This document shows, in pieces, positions 1 through 7,593 of a stretch of 64,000 bases of DNA. Both the position numbers and the translations under genes were made by a program. The notes beneath the pieces were generated by a model. It had not been told where the DNA came from. It searched no databases and saw only the letters and a list, made by a program, of their open reading frames with translations. This DNA comes from TA-20 sp035935115 (GTDB taxonomy: Archaea; Thermoproteota; Nitrososphaeria; Nitrososphaerales; Nitrosopumilaceae). Each line of letters opens with the position of its first letter. Within the stretch, counting starts at the first letter, position 1. The stretch spans positions 1-64,000 of the forward strand of contig DASYXK010000015.1 in NCBI GenBank assembly GCA_035935115.1, given 5' to 3'.

Positions 1-1
1 C

Positions 2-319
2 ATAGCGCATTTTGACAAAGAATATGCTGATATACAAAATCGTATCAACGCATTACAATCTAATGCAACAAAGGTAGGTATACAATTACAAGGTGTTATC
101 GAGGTAAATAATTTACTTGCAGATATAAAACAAAAAATTGCAAACGGGCAAACAGTGGAAGCAAATCAGGAATTAGATGAAGTGGATTCTTTGATGGCTG
201 ACATGGAACAAACTGTAAACATAGCATCTCAACAGCAAAATGAAACAATGCCATCACAAAATGACACAATGCCACTACAAAATGACACAATGCCACTAGA
301 AGGAGTAAGTATGCAATGA
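2..319 (+). CDS. C-terminal part of a coiled-coil protein (cut by window edge)
   Basis: An open frame runs from the first bases of the window to a TGA at 317-319, giving about 105 residues. The start lies outside the window. The visible part is hydrophilic and rich in Gln, Asn, Glu and Ala with heptad-like spacing, which suggests a coiled coil. It ends in a tandem 7-residue repeat (QNDTMPL-type). Its stop overlaps the ATG of the next gene (ATGA), so the two are probably co-transcribed. I do not recognise the family. Since the partner gene encodes a surface protein, an extracellular or membrane-associated role is a reasonable inference only. Confidence 0.7.
   Translation: MAHFDKEYADIQNRINALQSNATKVGIQLQGVIEVNNLLADIKQKIANGQTVEANQELDEVDSLMADMEQTVNIASQQQNETMPSQNDTMPLQNDTMPLEGVSMQ
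236..298 (+). repeat. Three 21-bp tandem repeats inside the coding frame
   Basis: Three consecutive 21-bp units start at 236, 257 and 278. The second and third are identical and the first differs at a few positions. Each unit encodes seven residues (QNDTMPL in the last two), so changes in copy number would keep the frame. Confidence 0.85.
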
Positions 320-1257
320 AAATCACATATGCCTCGATCAAAATGTTGAATAGAATTCTTAATTTGCACTTGGGACAGTTTCTAGGACGTGGTTGGTATG
401 TTGTTATAGCTCTTCTTCTGATTCCTTTTGCATTGCAATTATCATATGCCGAGTTTTCTGAAAATAGTCTGACAATTGTTGTTTCTTCAAACGGTATGGT
501 TAAAGTGATTGAAAAAATTACTCCACGGGTAACAGTTTCAAGTATAAATATTCCAGTTATTTCTAATAAAATATCAAATGTGCTAGTTACTGATGAAAAA
601 AATACTGTTTTGAATACGGTTCAAAACGGTAATACTATAAGGATTGATTCGTTGGGGGCATCTCATGTGACTTTGACATATAGTGCTAAAATACTTGAAA
701 AGACATCAGGAATATGGAATTTAGCCTATAATGGCCATATTGTATCCACTATAATTTTACCCCACATATCGGATATTATTTCTGTTAACAACATTCCTCT
801 TGATATCAAAGATGATACCGTTATGATGCCCACTGGAGAAATTTCTCTTAGTTATACAGTTAGAGCTGTTTCTACAAATAATTTCGTTGCATCATGGAAT
901 AACTCAAACTATCCAGTCAACATTATAACTTCATCAAAGGTAGATAATTTTGGTTTTGTACAAAATTCAAAAACAATATCATTGACCGTTGATAATGCTG
1001 CTCCAATGCTTGTAATTATACCGAAATTGTTGCTAGGTGGTCCATATGGCGTTCAACTTAACGATCATCCAATAGAATTCAAAGAATACTATCAAAATTC
1101 TACACATTCTTGGCTGAAGATTGATCCAACCAGTAGTGGTTCTATAAAAATAATTGGTACTAGCGCAATACCTGAATTTCCAATTGCATTACTAGTTATG
1201 CTAATTGCTGTTACTTTGACAGTTACATTTTATAGAATTAAACCAATCAAAATTTAA
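316..1257 (+). CDS. Secreted/surface protein with PEF-type C-terminal sorting signal
   Basis: The 313-residue protein has a hydrophobic segment near residues 27-46 ending in SYA, consistent with a signal peptide after a basic N-terminus. Its body is beta-rich. The C-terminus carries IPEFP, then a hydrophobic helix and Tyr-Arg plus basic residues. This tripartite signal (PEF motif, helix, Arg) matches the PEFG-CTERM signal of thaumarchaeal surface proteins, which is thought to be processed by a dedicated archaeosortase. The start codon overlaps the upstream stop (ATGA), so it is likely the distal gene of a two-gene operon. The exact function is unknown. Confidence 0.8.
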   Translation: MKITYASIKMLNRILNLHLGQFLGRGWYVVIALLLIPFALQLSYAEFSENSLTIVVSSNGMVKVIEKITPRVTVSSINIPVISNKISNVLVTDEKNTVLNTVQNGNTIRIDSLGASHVTLTYSAKILEKTSGIWNLAYNGHIVSTIILPHISDIISVNNIPLDIKDDTVMMPTGEISLSYTVRAVSTNNFVASWNNSNYPVNIITSSKVDNFGFVQNSKTISLTVDNAAPMLVIIPKLLLGGPYGVQLNDHPIEFKEYYQNSTHSWLKIDPTSSGSIKIIGTSAIPEFPIALLVMLIAVTLTVTFYRIKPIKI

Positions 1258-1285
1258 TATTTTTACAAAAGTGGGTTCAAAATAC

Positions 1286-1303
1286 GACCGTGATGATACG
1301 GTC
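1286..1303. terminator. Inverted repeat after the surface-protein gene
   Basis: GACCGT and ACGGTC form a perfect 6-bp stem around a 6-base loop, about 30 bases after the stop at 1257. There is no strong T-run directly after it, so a terminator role is only plausible. The loop includes GTGATGA, which looks like a C box, but no D box follows at a useful distance. Confidence 0.35.
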
Positions 1304-1339
1304 CTAGTGTACTCAATCCTTCTCTTTGAATTGTGAATG

Positions 1340-1603
1340 TCAAACTGGTTCATCATATCGACAGGGTTCATTCAATTTAAGGCGTGTAAAATTTTGTTCA
1401 TTATGGGTTAGACAAACAATGAGAAAAAGTCTCTTGGTGTGATACTTGCAGATTCTACATCGTTCCACTTTCTCACCTTTTGTGTTCACAGTCATGATTA
1501 GTTCATGGGTGTGTCCACGTTTTTTGTAGCGTCTAATTCGCAATGTCACAGGTACAAACGGTCTTTGGCACCTATAGCTCTTGACGCTTATTCTTCCATA
1601 CAT
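1340..1603 (-). CDS. Small basic cysteine-containing hypothetical protein
   Basis: This 87-residue frame encodes a basic protein with a CxxC followed by a His (CRICKYH, residues about 49-55) and further cysteines. A small zinc-binding or nucleic-acid-binding protein is possible. An inverted repeat ACTCA-TTTC-TGAGT (1606-1619) lies just upstream of its ATG, and a TTTAAATAAT stretch near 1640-1650 could be the promoter. I recognise no family, and the frame may be fortuitous. It sits at the edge of the accessory HEPN/MNT module. Confidence 0.35.
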   Translation of the reverse strand: MYGRISVKSYRCQRPFVPVTLRIRRYKKRGHTHELIMTVNTKGEKVERCRICKYHTKRLFLIVCLTHNEQNFTRLKLNEPCRYDEPV

Positions 1604-1738
1604 TAACTCATTTCTGAGTCAATTACTGATTGTATTACCAAATTATTTAAAAATTGAGTACGATATGTACATACAAGGAGTATCTGATAATTCTTCGTTG
1701 CATAAGCTTCATAGGTTTTATTTTATTCTGTTTCAATA

Positions 1739-1960
1739 TCATCTGTGGCTTCGAAGTGCATCCCGTAGGCTGCCTTTGATCGTAGACGGTGCATCCTCAG
1801 ACATGCTCTGTAGTCTTTGAAGTTCGTTTAATATCTCTGGAACTAGCTTTAATCTAGATTCCACATACTCTGAATAGTTCATCTTTTTATGACTAGACAA
1901 CAAGCCTATCACACCGTCCAGTTCTGCAGAAAATGCAACTGTACGTCTCTGCTTTGTCAT
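1739..1960 (-). CDS. Ribbon-helix-helix (CopG/Arc-like) small protein
   Basis: The frame reads upstream past this point, but the ATG at 1960 gives a compact 73-residue protein that begins MTKQRRTVAFS and fits a ribbon-helix-helix fold. It has a basic N-terminal strand, a first helix around ELDGVIGLL, a turn, and a second helix around NYSEYVESRL. Such proteins are usually DNA-binding antitoxins or autoregulators. It is divergent from the nucleotidyltransferase/HEPN pair, with about 90 bases between the start codons. A palindrome covers its own start codon, consistent with self-control. The chosen start removes a Cys-rich tail that would cover the shared promoter. Confidence 0.6.
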   Translation of the reverse strand: MTKQRRTVAFSAELDGVIGLLSSHKKMNYSEYVESRLKLVPEILNELQRLQSMSEDAPSTIKGSLRDALRSHR

Positions 1961-1982
1961 ACCATAGTATGAATATAGTATG
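1958..1982. promoter_or_regulatory. Candidate operator of the ribbon-helix-helix gene
   Basis: CATAC-CATA-GTATG is an inverted repeat at 1958-1971 that includes the start codon of the minus-strand gene. ATAGTATG occurs twice, at 1964-1971 and 1975-1982, an 11-base spacing close to one helical turn. This is a typical layout for cooperative binding by a ribbon-helix-helix dimer. The binding protein is inferred, not shown. Confidence 0.45.
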
Positions 1983-2033
1983 ATATAAGGCCGATCCTCT
2001 TTGTATTTGTTAGTGAATAACTTTAAGTTATCT

Positions 2034-2069
2034 GTTGTATTTATACAACATATGTTGGAAGAATACAAC
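2034..2069. promoter_or_regulatory. Nested palindromic operator at the start of the MNT/HEPN genes
   Basis: GTTGTAT-TT-ATACAAC is a perfect 7-bp palindrome at 2034-2049. It shares its last CAAC with a second perfect palindrome, CAACATATGTTG, at 2046-2057, which contains the ATG at 2052. A third ATACAAC lies at 2063-2069. Three half-sites around the start codon suggest translation-start-proximal autoregulation, common in toxin-antitoxin operons. Confidence 0.55.
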
Positions 2070-2660
2070 ATCACACAGACAACCTTGAAAATAATAGGCC
2101 TTTACACTGACAATTACAAGAAATCTATACACTTACGAGAGATAGCAAGAGAGACCGATGTAGATGTAAAATCTATCCAGCTACAACTCAAAAAGTTAGA
2201 GAGGATTAATGTTCTATCAAGTATTCCTAAAGGCAGAAACAAAGAGTATACGTTGAATCTTAACAACGTAATTACAAAATATTATTTGATTATGGCAGAA
2301 GGTTTCATTTCAGTCATCTATCTCAAAAAACATTTTTTGATAAAGAAAGTGCTTGAGGAAATAGGTCGCAAGATCGACTATCCACTTATTTTGTTTGGAA
2401 GCTTTACAAAAGGAGGACATACCAAAGAAAGCGATATAGACTTGTTTGTCATAAGTGAGGAAAAAATCGATAAAAGAGTGACTCTGGAAGCTTCGGATCT
2501 TGTTGGCAGGGACATTAATATAAAATCCTCAAACAAAGCACAATTCTTGAACGGATTACGAAACAAAGATCCATTGGTACACGAGGTTATCTCTAATCAT
2601 GTCATCCTAAAAGGAATAGATGAATTTTGTGAGATCATGTGGGGGTATTATGTCAGCTGA
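2052..2660 (+). CDS. Nucleotidyltransferase (MNT) with N-terminal winged helix
   Basis: The 202-residue protein starts with a winged-helix-like segment (about residues 10-75) and continues with a polymerase-beta-type minimal nucleotidyltransferase domain. GSF at about 116-118 is followed by SDIDLF with the two metal-binding aspartates at about 128 and 130. Minimal nucleotidyltransferases paired with HEPN proteins form toxin-antitoxin modules in which the enzyme modifies and silences the HEPN toxin. The next gene is a HEPN protein that starts 11 bases before this stop. I chose the ATG at 2052 over an in-frame TTG at 2001 because the palindromes sit around 2052. Confidence 0.8.
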   Translation: MLEEYNITQTTLKIIGLYTDNYKKSIHLREIARETDVDVKSIQLQLKKLERINVLSSIPKGRNKEYTLNLNNVITKYYLIMAEGFISVIYLKKHFLIKKVLEEIGRKIDYPLILFGSFTKGGHTKESDIDLFVISEEKIDKRVTLEASDLVGRDINIKSSNKAQFLNGLRNKDPLVHEVISNHVILKGIDEFCEIMWGYYVS

Positions 2661-3135
2661 GAAAAAATACCTCAAATGGTGTGCAAAGCAGAAGAAAGGC
2701 ATCAAACTTGTTAGTGAATCGGAAAACTTGCAAAAGGCATACCTGAGTAAATCAAGAACTGCTTTACAAGCTATGGAAGTTAACGCAAAGGCAGGTCTTG
2801 ATGAATGGACAATATCTGCTAGTTATTATGCAAAATATTTTGTTATCTATGCATTGTTATCTAGGATAGGAATAAAGTGTGAGATACATGATTGTACTAT
2901 TGCGTTATTCAGTTATCTATTTGAGAATGATGTGCCTTTTCACCTTATGCAAGACCTACGGCAGGCAAAAGAAGATCGGGTGGATGCACAATATTACAGT
3001 AAAGAAGTAAAAATAGACTCGTCAAATATTATTGCCAAGACCAAAGATTTTGTTATCAAGATAGAGGAGATTATTGATGGATTGAATCCACAGACGATTG
3101 CTGGCATTAGAAAAAAACTCAAGGCCATGCTTTGA
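2650..3135 (+). CDS. HEPN-domain protein, probable toxin partner of the MNT
   Basis: The 161-residue, mostly helical protein has the HEPN layout: a helical hairpin with SASYYAKYFVIYALLSRIG, then KCEIHDCTIALF. In active HEPN ribonucleases an R-x4-6-H motif is catalytic. Here the nearest Arg-His pair is spaced by seven residues (RIGIKCEIH), so activity is uncertain. The start at 2650 overlaps the nucleotidyltransferase by 11 bases and follows a G-rich stretch (GTGGGGG). The longer frame from 2620 adds 10 residues with no clear purpose. The pair most likely acts as a HEPN/MNT toxin-antitoxin system. Confidence 0.75.
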   Translation: MSAEKKYLKWCAKQKKGIKLVSESENLQKAYLSKSRTALQAMEVNAKAGLDEWTISASYYAKYFVIYALLSRIGIKCEIHDCTIALFSYLFENDVPFHLMQDLRQAKEDRVDAQYYSKEVKIDSSNIIAKTKDFVIKIEEIIDGLNPQTIAGIRKKLKAML

Positions 3136-3138
3136 CTA

Positions 3139-3154
3139 GAATCATTTTTGATTC
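3139..3154. terminator. Hairpin after the HEPN gene
   Basis: GAATCA-TTTT-TGATTC is a perfect 6-bp stem starting 3 bases after the HEPN stop, followed by an A/T-rich stretch. It is plausible as a transcription end for the module. Confidence 0.45.
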
Positions 3155-3208
3155 AATAAGAAAAAATTAAATAAAAATTTAGACCCGAACCGAAATGCAG
3201 TTGAATTC

Positions 3209-3295
3209 TGGCGCGGGGAGTGGGATTCGAACCCACGAGTCCTTACGGACATGGGATTAGCAATCCCACGCCCTACCAGGCTAGGCGACCCCCGC
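3209..3295 (-). tRNA. tRNA-Ser (anticodon GCT)
   Basis: On the minus strand the acceptor stem GCGGGGG pairs with the 3' side TCCCCGC. The anticodon stem-loop GGGATT-GCT-AATCCC reads GCT, which decodes AGC/AGU serine codons. A long variable arm (GTCC-GTAA-GGAC) typical of tRNA-Ser and a canonical T-arm (GTGGG-TTCGAAT-CCCAC) are present. The discriminator is G, and CCA appears to be encoded (3209-3211). No intron is seen. Confidence 0.97.
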
Positions 3296-3333
3296 ATACA
3301 GGTGCTGAAATTAGATCTGTTAATTAATCTAGC

Positions 3334-4080
3334 TTACTCTTCGCCAAAACGCTTGTAGTGTGCAACAAGATCTTGCAATGGCATTAGTTTTCCTCCCACA
3401 ATTTTCAAATCAATTTTAATTTTGTTTTTTTCAATCGTTATGATATTGTATGCGTTCTCAAATAACCCCCGCATTCTTTCTGATGAAGCAGTTCCGGCAT
3501 TTGCTATCATTAGATTTCCAAAATTCCAAATCCAAGGCCTGTGTTTATGACCACATAAAATAAGATCAACTTTTCCTGAAAGTACTGTTCTTAATACATC
3601 ACCAGCATCAATTACTGTCACCCTATCAGTTCCTGTATCAGGGACGCCTACTAGATGGTGGTGCATGGCAACTATCTTGATCTTTTTTTCATGTTTTTTC
3701 AAGGTACGCTCAAGCCACAAATTTTGTCTATACCCAACCTCACCCTCATCCCTGTCTGGTCTTGCTGTACCCAAAGTTATTAGAACAGTATTATCGTCAA
3801 GCTCATTTACTGCATCAAATGGAAAATACTTTTTGAATAATAGATACCCAGTGTTTCTATAGTCGTGATTGCCACTAATTGTAATAATTTTTTCTGCTTT
3901 AAACTTTGAGAATTTTGTTTTGCATTTTTCATATTCTTTTAGTAGTCCTTCATTGGTAAGATCCCCAGTTACAAGTATTGCTGAAGGCGCCAGTTCATTT
4001 ACCTCATCTACCACAGTATCAAAAACTTTTTCTTGAAATTGAGATCCAACGTGAATGTCTGAAATTTGTACTATTTTCAT
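3334..4080 (-). CDS. Calcineurin-like metallophosphoesterase
   Basis: The 248-residue protein carries the full dimetal phosphoesterase signature: D8-x-H10, GDLTN at about 39-43, GNHD at about 70-73, a histidine run (MHHH) near residue 139 and CGHKH near 176-180. The size and motifs resemble the Icc/CpdA group of single-domain phosphodiesterases. The substrate cannot be read from sequence; cyclic nucleotides or other phosphodiesters are possible. It has no signal peptide, so it should be cytosolic. It stands alone next to the tRNA-Ser gene and is divergent from the dehydrogenase gene. Confidence 0.88.
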   Translation of the reverse strand: MKIVQISDIHVGSQFQEKVFDTVVDEVNELAPSAILVTGDLTNEGLLKEYEKCKTKFSKFKAEKIITISGNHDYRNTGYLLFKKYFPFDAVNELDDNTVLITLGTARPDRDEGEVGYRQNLWLERTLKKHEKKIKIVAMHHHLVGVPDTGTDRVTVIDAGDVLRTVLSGKVDLILCGHKHRPWIWNFGNLMIANAGTASSERMRGLFENAYNIITIEKNKIKIDLKIVGGKLMPLQDLVAHYKRFGEE

Positions 4081-4208
4081 ATTGAATTTACCATGTCAAA
4101 TCATCGTTTAAGGATTGGGTTTTTGTTTTAAAATTAATTGCTCCGTGTAATGTTATGAAAATTTCTTAGTTAGAGTTAAATATACTGGTTCGACCACGTT
4201 GGAATGTT

Positions 4209-5237
4209 TTGGGGAAAAAAGCTGCAATAATTAAAGGAGACGGTACGGGCCCAGAACTTGTAAATGCAGTGTTGCATGTACTAAGATCCTGTAATTCCCA
4301 GACAGAAATGATCTTATGCGAAGCTGGTTCAGAACAATGGGAAAAACATGGTGGCGCCACATACATTCCTGATTCTACAATGAAACTACTAGAAGAAAGT
4401 GATGCATGTTACAAAGGTCCAACAACTACAATTCCCCGCCCAAATGCACCTCGAAGCGTTGCCGTTACAATTCGACAGAAATTTGAGCTTTATAGTAATA
4501 TAAGACCGATCAAGACTTATGACAGATTATCACCAAACAAAAAGCTTGATTTTGTGTGTTTTCGAGAAGCCACGGAGGGCCTTTATTCAGGAATTGAGTT
4601 TAAGATATCAGACGATGCTGCAATAGCTATAAGAAAAACTACACGTAAAGGTTGTCAAAGAATAGTAAGATCATCGTTTGCATGGGCAAAGAAATATGGC
4701 TTGAAAAAGATCTTTGCCATTACAAAGCGAAACATACTCAAAGAAACTGATGGCATATTCTGGTCTGAGGTTGAAAAAGCAATCTTAGAGAATCCTGGAA
4801 TGGAGGTGGAAGAATATTATATTGATAATATGACTCAGCAACTTGTTAAAAATCCAGAGAGATTTAATAATTCAGTATTATTGAGTACAAATCTGTTTAT
4901 GGATATAATATCAGAGTGTGCGTCTGGCAATATTGGCTCAATAGGTAACGTATACTCTGCCAATATAGGAGACAAATATGCAATGTTTGAACCTGCTCAT
5001 GGCAGTTCGCCAAAATATACAGGTTTGGACAAAGTCAATCCTACTGCAGCGATATTGTCTGGAGCTTGGATGGTTGAATATCTTGGAGAGTATCAAATAA
5101 GAAATGCAATATTTGCAGCTACAGAACAAGTGATCAATGAAGGAAAGTATGTTACCTATGATATTGGTGGTAATGCTACAACCTCAAAGATGGCCGAAGT
5201 CATAGCACAAACAGCATCACAAAAACTGAGAAAATAA
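4209..5237 (+). CDS. Isocitrate/isopropylmalate dehydrogenase family protein
   Basis: The 342-residue beta-decarboxylating dehydrogenase begins at TTG 4209 with KKAAIIKGDGTGPE. Substrate-site motifs are TIRQKFELYSNIRP (about 87-100) and REATEGLYSGIE (119-130). The cofactor-side motif is EPAHGS followed by NPTA. The SIRP-like loop resembles NAD-type isocitrate dehydrogenase more than isopropylmalate dehydrogenase, so oxidation of isocitrate to 2-oxoglutarate in the citric acid cycle is my preferred role. Homoisocitrate or isopropylmalate cannot be excluded. It is a single-gene unit. Confidence 0.85.
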   Translation: MGKKAAIIKGDGTGPELVNAVLHVLRSCNSQTEMILCEAGSEQWEKHGGATYIPDSTMKLLEESDACYKGPTTTIPRPNAPRSVAVTIRQKFELYSNIRPIKTYDRLSPNKKLDFVCFREATEGLYSGIEFKISDDAAIAIRKTTRKGCQRIVRSSFAWAKKYGLKKIFAITKRNILKETDGIFWSEVEKAILENPGMEVEEYYIDNMTQQLVKNPERFNNSVLLSTNLFMDIISECASGNIGSIGNVYSANIGDKYAMFEPAHGSSPKYTGLDKVNPTAAILSGAWMVEYLGEYQIRNAIFAATEQVINEGKYVTYDIGGNATTSKMAEVIAQTASQKLRK

Positions 5238-5267
5238 GATATCATCAATAATGAAAATCAAGTTTTG

Positions 5268-5729
5268 TTAATGATGTAGTCCGCACTTTTCAAAATATTG
5301 CTGATGATAATCTTCCGCTTTGTAAAACGAAGATGCCGGTACGATTTCAGTAACAATTTTCTTGCTCTTGAATTTGTCAGAGTTTTGTAATTTTTCCTTT
5401 GAAATTTTTGCAGTTGCTTCTTGTTCTGCATCATGGAAAAATATTGCAGACCTGTATTGATCTCCTACATCTGGACCTTGTCTGTTCAGTGTGGTTGGGT
5501 CATGATTATTCCAAAACACTGTAAGAAGATCGTTATATGATACCATAATAGGGTCATATTCTACTTGGACCACTTCAGCATGTCCAGTTTGTCCAGAGCA
5601 CACATCTTCATAGGTTGGATCTTTAAGAGAACCTCCAAGATATCCCACTGTTGTGGATTTTACTCCCTTTACTTGTCGAAATAATGCCTCAACATGCCAA
5701 AAGCAGCCTGCTCCAAAAGTAGCTTTCAT
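5268..5729 (-). CDS. msrA: Peptide methionine-S-sulfoxide reductase MsrA
   Basis: The 153-residue protein has the MsrA signature GCFW with catalytic C9, then the motifs VGYLGG and HAEVVQVEYDP. A C-terminal Cys (KCGLHH, about residue 150) could be the resolving cysteine. It reduces the S-epimer of methionine sulfoxide in proteins as an oxidative-damage repair step, probably using thioredoxin. The length is normal for a single-domain MsrA without MsrB. It is convergent with the dehydrogenase gene; the stops are about 30 bases apart. Confidence 0.95.
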   Translation of the reverse strand: MKATFGAGCFWHVEALFRQVKGVKSTTVGYLGGSLKDPTYEDVCSGQTGHAEVVQVEYDPIMVSYNDLLTVFWNNHDPTTLNRQGPDVGDQYRSAIFFHDAEQEATAKISKEKLQNSDKFKSKKIVTEIVPASSFYKAEDYHQQYFEKCGLHH

Positions 5730-5792
5730 GGTATCATTTGATGTAAAGTCTCATTAAAATGCTATCATGATTTAATGGAATAATTATAATTC

Positions 5793-6329
5793 TCATTTTA
5801 AAACGGCTTCAACTAGGATCAATTCCTCAAAAAATATTTTCTTTGTTGCCATTATCTTTGTATTAAATCCTAGATGTGTAATCTCTTCCAATAACTTTTT
5901 GTGATTTGCAAGTGATGACGTCAAGTATATCATTTTACCTCCTTTTTTTATGACGTTTTTTGCTGATTTTATTATTTGAAGTGATACTACCAGTCCTTCA
6001 CCTAGGCCATCAACTGCTTGATCAATAATTTTTTCAGAAGGCAGGTAAGGCATGTTGCAAATGACAAGATCAAATTTCATAGCAAGCGGGTCTGCAGAAT
6101 TACAACAGATGCAATTTTGGATTAAATGGTGAGCTTTCTTTGCTGCATCAAAGCTAATGTCAGTTGCTATTACAACCTCAAAGTTTGGCAATAAAACATT
6201 TGCAAGATATCCAGAACCAGTGCCAATGTCAAGAGCAGATTTTCCTTTTTCATTTTGGATATGATTTGCAAAAAATAACGTATCCTCTGCAGGAGAATAA
6301 TATTCAGTTTTTATTGATTTGTTTTGCAA
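5793..6329 (-). CDS. HemK2/Mtq2-type protein methyltransferase
   Basis: The 178-residue class I methyltransferase starts with YSPAEDTLFF, typical of HemK2/N6AMT1. It has the SAM motif DIGTGSGYLA (about 34-43) and CNMPYLPSEK (91-100) where the family has NPPY; here the second position is Met. Archaeal and eukaryotic members methylate the Gln of the GGQ motif of release factor 1. The start overlaps the end of ksgA by 26 bases, so it is the last gene of the L21e-RpoF-DUF655-KsgA unit, a common archaeal arrangement. The role is inferred from family and context. Confidence 0.82.
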   Translation of the reverse strand: MQNKSIKTEYYSPAEDTLFFANHIQNEKGKSALDIGTGSGYLANVLLPNFEVVIATDISFDAAKKAHHLIQNCICCNSADPLAMKFDLVICNMPYLPSEKIIDQAVDGLGEGLVVSLQIIKSAKNVIKKGGKMIYLTSSLANHKKLLEEITHLGFNTKIMATKKIFFEELILVEAVLK

Positions 6330-7014
6330 GATTAACTATTTCACCATTTGTCAAGTCTTCAAATCTTTTGTCAGAATAAACCGAAATTCCAAATTGTTTA
6401 GCAACATTATGAAGTGTCTTTCTCCTGTATGAAAAAAGCTTGTTTACTGTATTTATAAGATCTTTTGAGATCTGTTGTTTTTTAGTCAATTTCAGTACGA
6501 CAGACTCTACCTTTGGGGGAGGGGAAAAATTAGATCTTTTTACATCCATCACATGTTTAATTTCTGCACAATGATTTACAATCACAGTTATTGCCTTGTG
6601 GTTTTTGCTTCCTGGTTTTGCTACAAGTTTTTCAGCAAATTCCTTTTGTACCATAATTACTCCATGAGAGAACTTTGTTTGAGCAAGCCATTCTATTGCA
6701 TTTCTGCTCTCAGAATATGGAAGATTTGATACAAAAATCGTAAAATCAAGATCCATCTTAAAACCATCTCCTTGTTTTAGTATCAGATTAGGAAAATTCT
6801 CAAACTTTTCTAATGCTTGTGAGTATAATTCCTTGTCTTTTTCCACAGATATCACTTTTTTTGCCACATGACACAAGTGTGGAATCATTATTCCTCTACC
6901 AGTACCAATTTCAAGAACTGTATCTTTTTTTGTTATTTCTGCAAAATCAACAATAGATTTTGCAATAGATTGTGAAACCAGAAAGTGTTGCCCAAGTAAT
7001 TGTCGCTTTTTCAT
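6304..7014 (-). CDS. ksgA: 16S rRNA adenine dimethyltransferase KsgA/Dim1
   Basis: The 236-residue protein begins KKRQLLGQHFL, the KsgA/Dim1 N-terminal signature. It has LEIGTGRG (motif I) and SNLPYSES (motif IV, NLPY), followed by the FSPPPKVESVV segment. It dimethylates two adjacent adenosines in the 3' end of 16S rRNA during small-subunit maturation. It overlaps the DUF655 gene upstream by 4 bases and HemK2 downstream by 26, showing a tightly coupled operon. It is slightly short compared with the bacterial enzyme but complete for archaea. Confidence 0.95.
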   Translation of the reverse strand: MKKRQLLGQHFLVSQSIAKSIVDFAEITKKDTVLEIGTGRGIMIPHLCHVAKKVISVEKDKELYSQALEKFENFPNLILKQGDGFKMDLDFTIFVSNLPYSESRNAIEWLAQTKFSHGVIMVQKEFAEKLVAKPGSKNHKAITVIVNHCAEIKHVMDVKRSNFSPPPKVESVVLKLTKKQQISKDLINTVNKLFSYRRKTLHNVAKQFGISVYSDKRFEDLTNGEIVNLAKQINKN

Positions 7015-7577
7015 CGTCTCACAAAGAGATTCATTCTGGTCTCGCCAGTAATTTCTTCAAGTATTCTCTTTGCGATTTGCTTTATCGGTTCTTTTAGTCC
7101 TACTCGGTCTTGTAGGTCCTTAAAGTCAGTAAACTTTTTCTTTTCTCTTTCTGTAAGCATTGTTTTCATGTACGTCTTTCCTATTCCTGGGATCAATTCT
7201 AGTGCATGAATCCTTGGAGTAAGTGGTTGTGCATTATTTAGATAGTCTATGAATCTTTGTTCGTTTTGTAAGACAATTTTTTCTATTACACCTGAAAGCT
7301 CGCTTTGTGCTGCTGATGATATTTCATTATACTCTAACCTACCCAAAACTGATAGGATTTTTGTTCGTCCCTCTTTTCCAATGTACACTCTTTCCCCAAT
7401 TTCAAACGTAGAGTTTGGCAATGCAAGCAATTCCAGAATTGTTAATCTTTCTTCGCCTAGTGCAGTTACTATGATTCCGTCTCGTCCTCGCACTGTAGAA
7501 GATTTGCCTCGTATTACAAAATCTAAAACGTATGCGTACTCTTCGTATTTTCTAGGTTGAGTTCTTTCCAAGAACAT
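7011..7577 (-). CDS. DUF655 family protein (helix-hairpin-helix)
   Basis: The 188-residue protein matches the archaeal DUF655 family: an N-terminal beta-rich region with AYVLDFVIRGK and a C-terminal helix-hairpin-helix around ALELIPGIGKTYMKTML. The family is found next to rpoF and ksgA in many archaea. A nucleic-acid-binding role, perhaps in rRNA or tRNA processing, is likely, but no function is established. It lies 17 bases after rpoF and overlaps ksgA by 4 bases. Confidence 0.88.
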   Translation of the reverse strand: MFLERTQPRKYEEYAYVLDFVIRGKSSTVRGRDGIIVTALGEERLTILELLALPNSTFEIGERVYIGKEGRTKILSVLGRLEYNEISSAAQSELSGVIEKIVLQNEQRFIDYLNNAQPLTPRIHALELIPGIGKTYMKTMLTEREKKKFTDFKDLQDRVGLKEPIKQIAKRILEEITGETRMNLFVRR

Positions 7578-7593
7578 CTACTCCTTAGTGGAT

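Noticed and set aside
1290..1340. C/D box sRNA after the surface gene
   Set aside because: A GTGATGA C-box-like sequence is present, but D and D'/C' boxes at suitable distances are missing.
2001..2051. In-frame TTG start for the nucleotidyltransferase
   Set aside because: The extra 17 residues are hydrophobic and would cover the palindromic operator; ATG 2052 fits the layout better.
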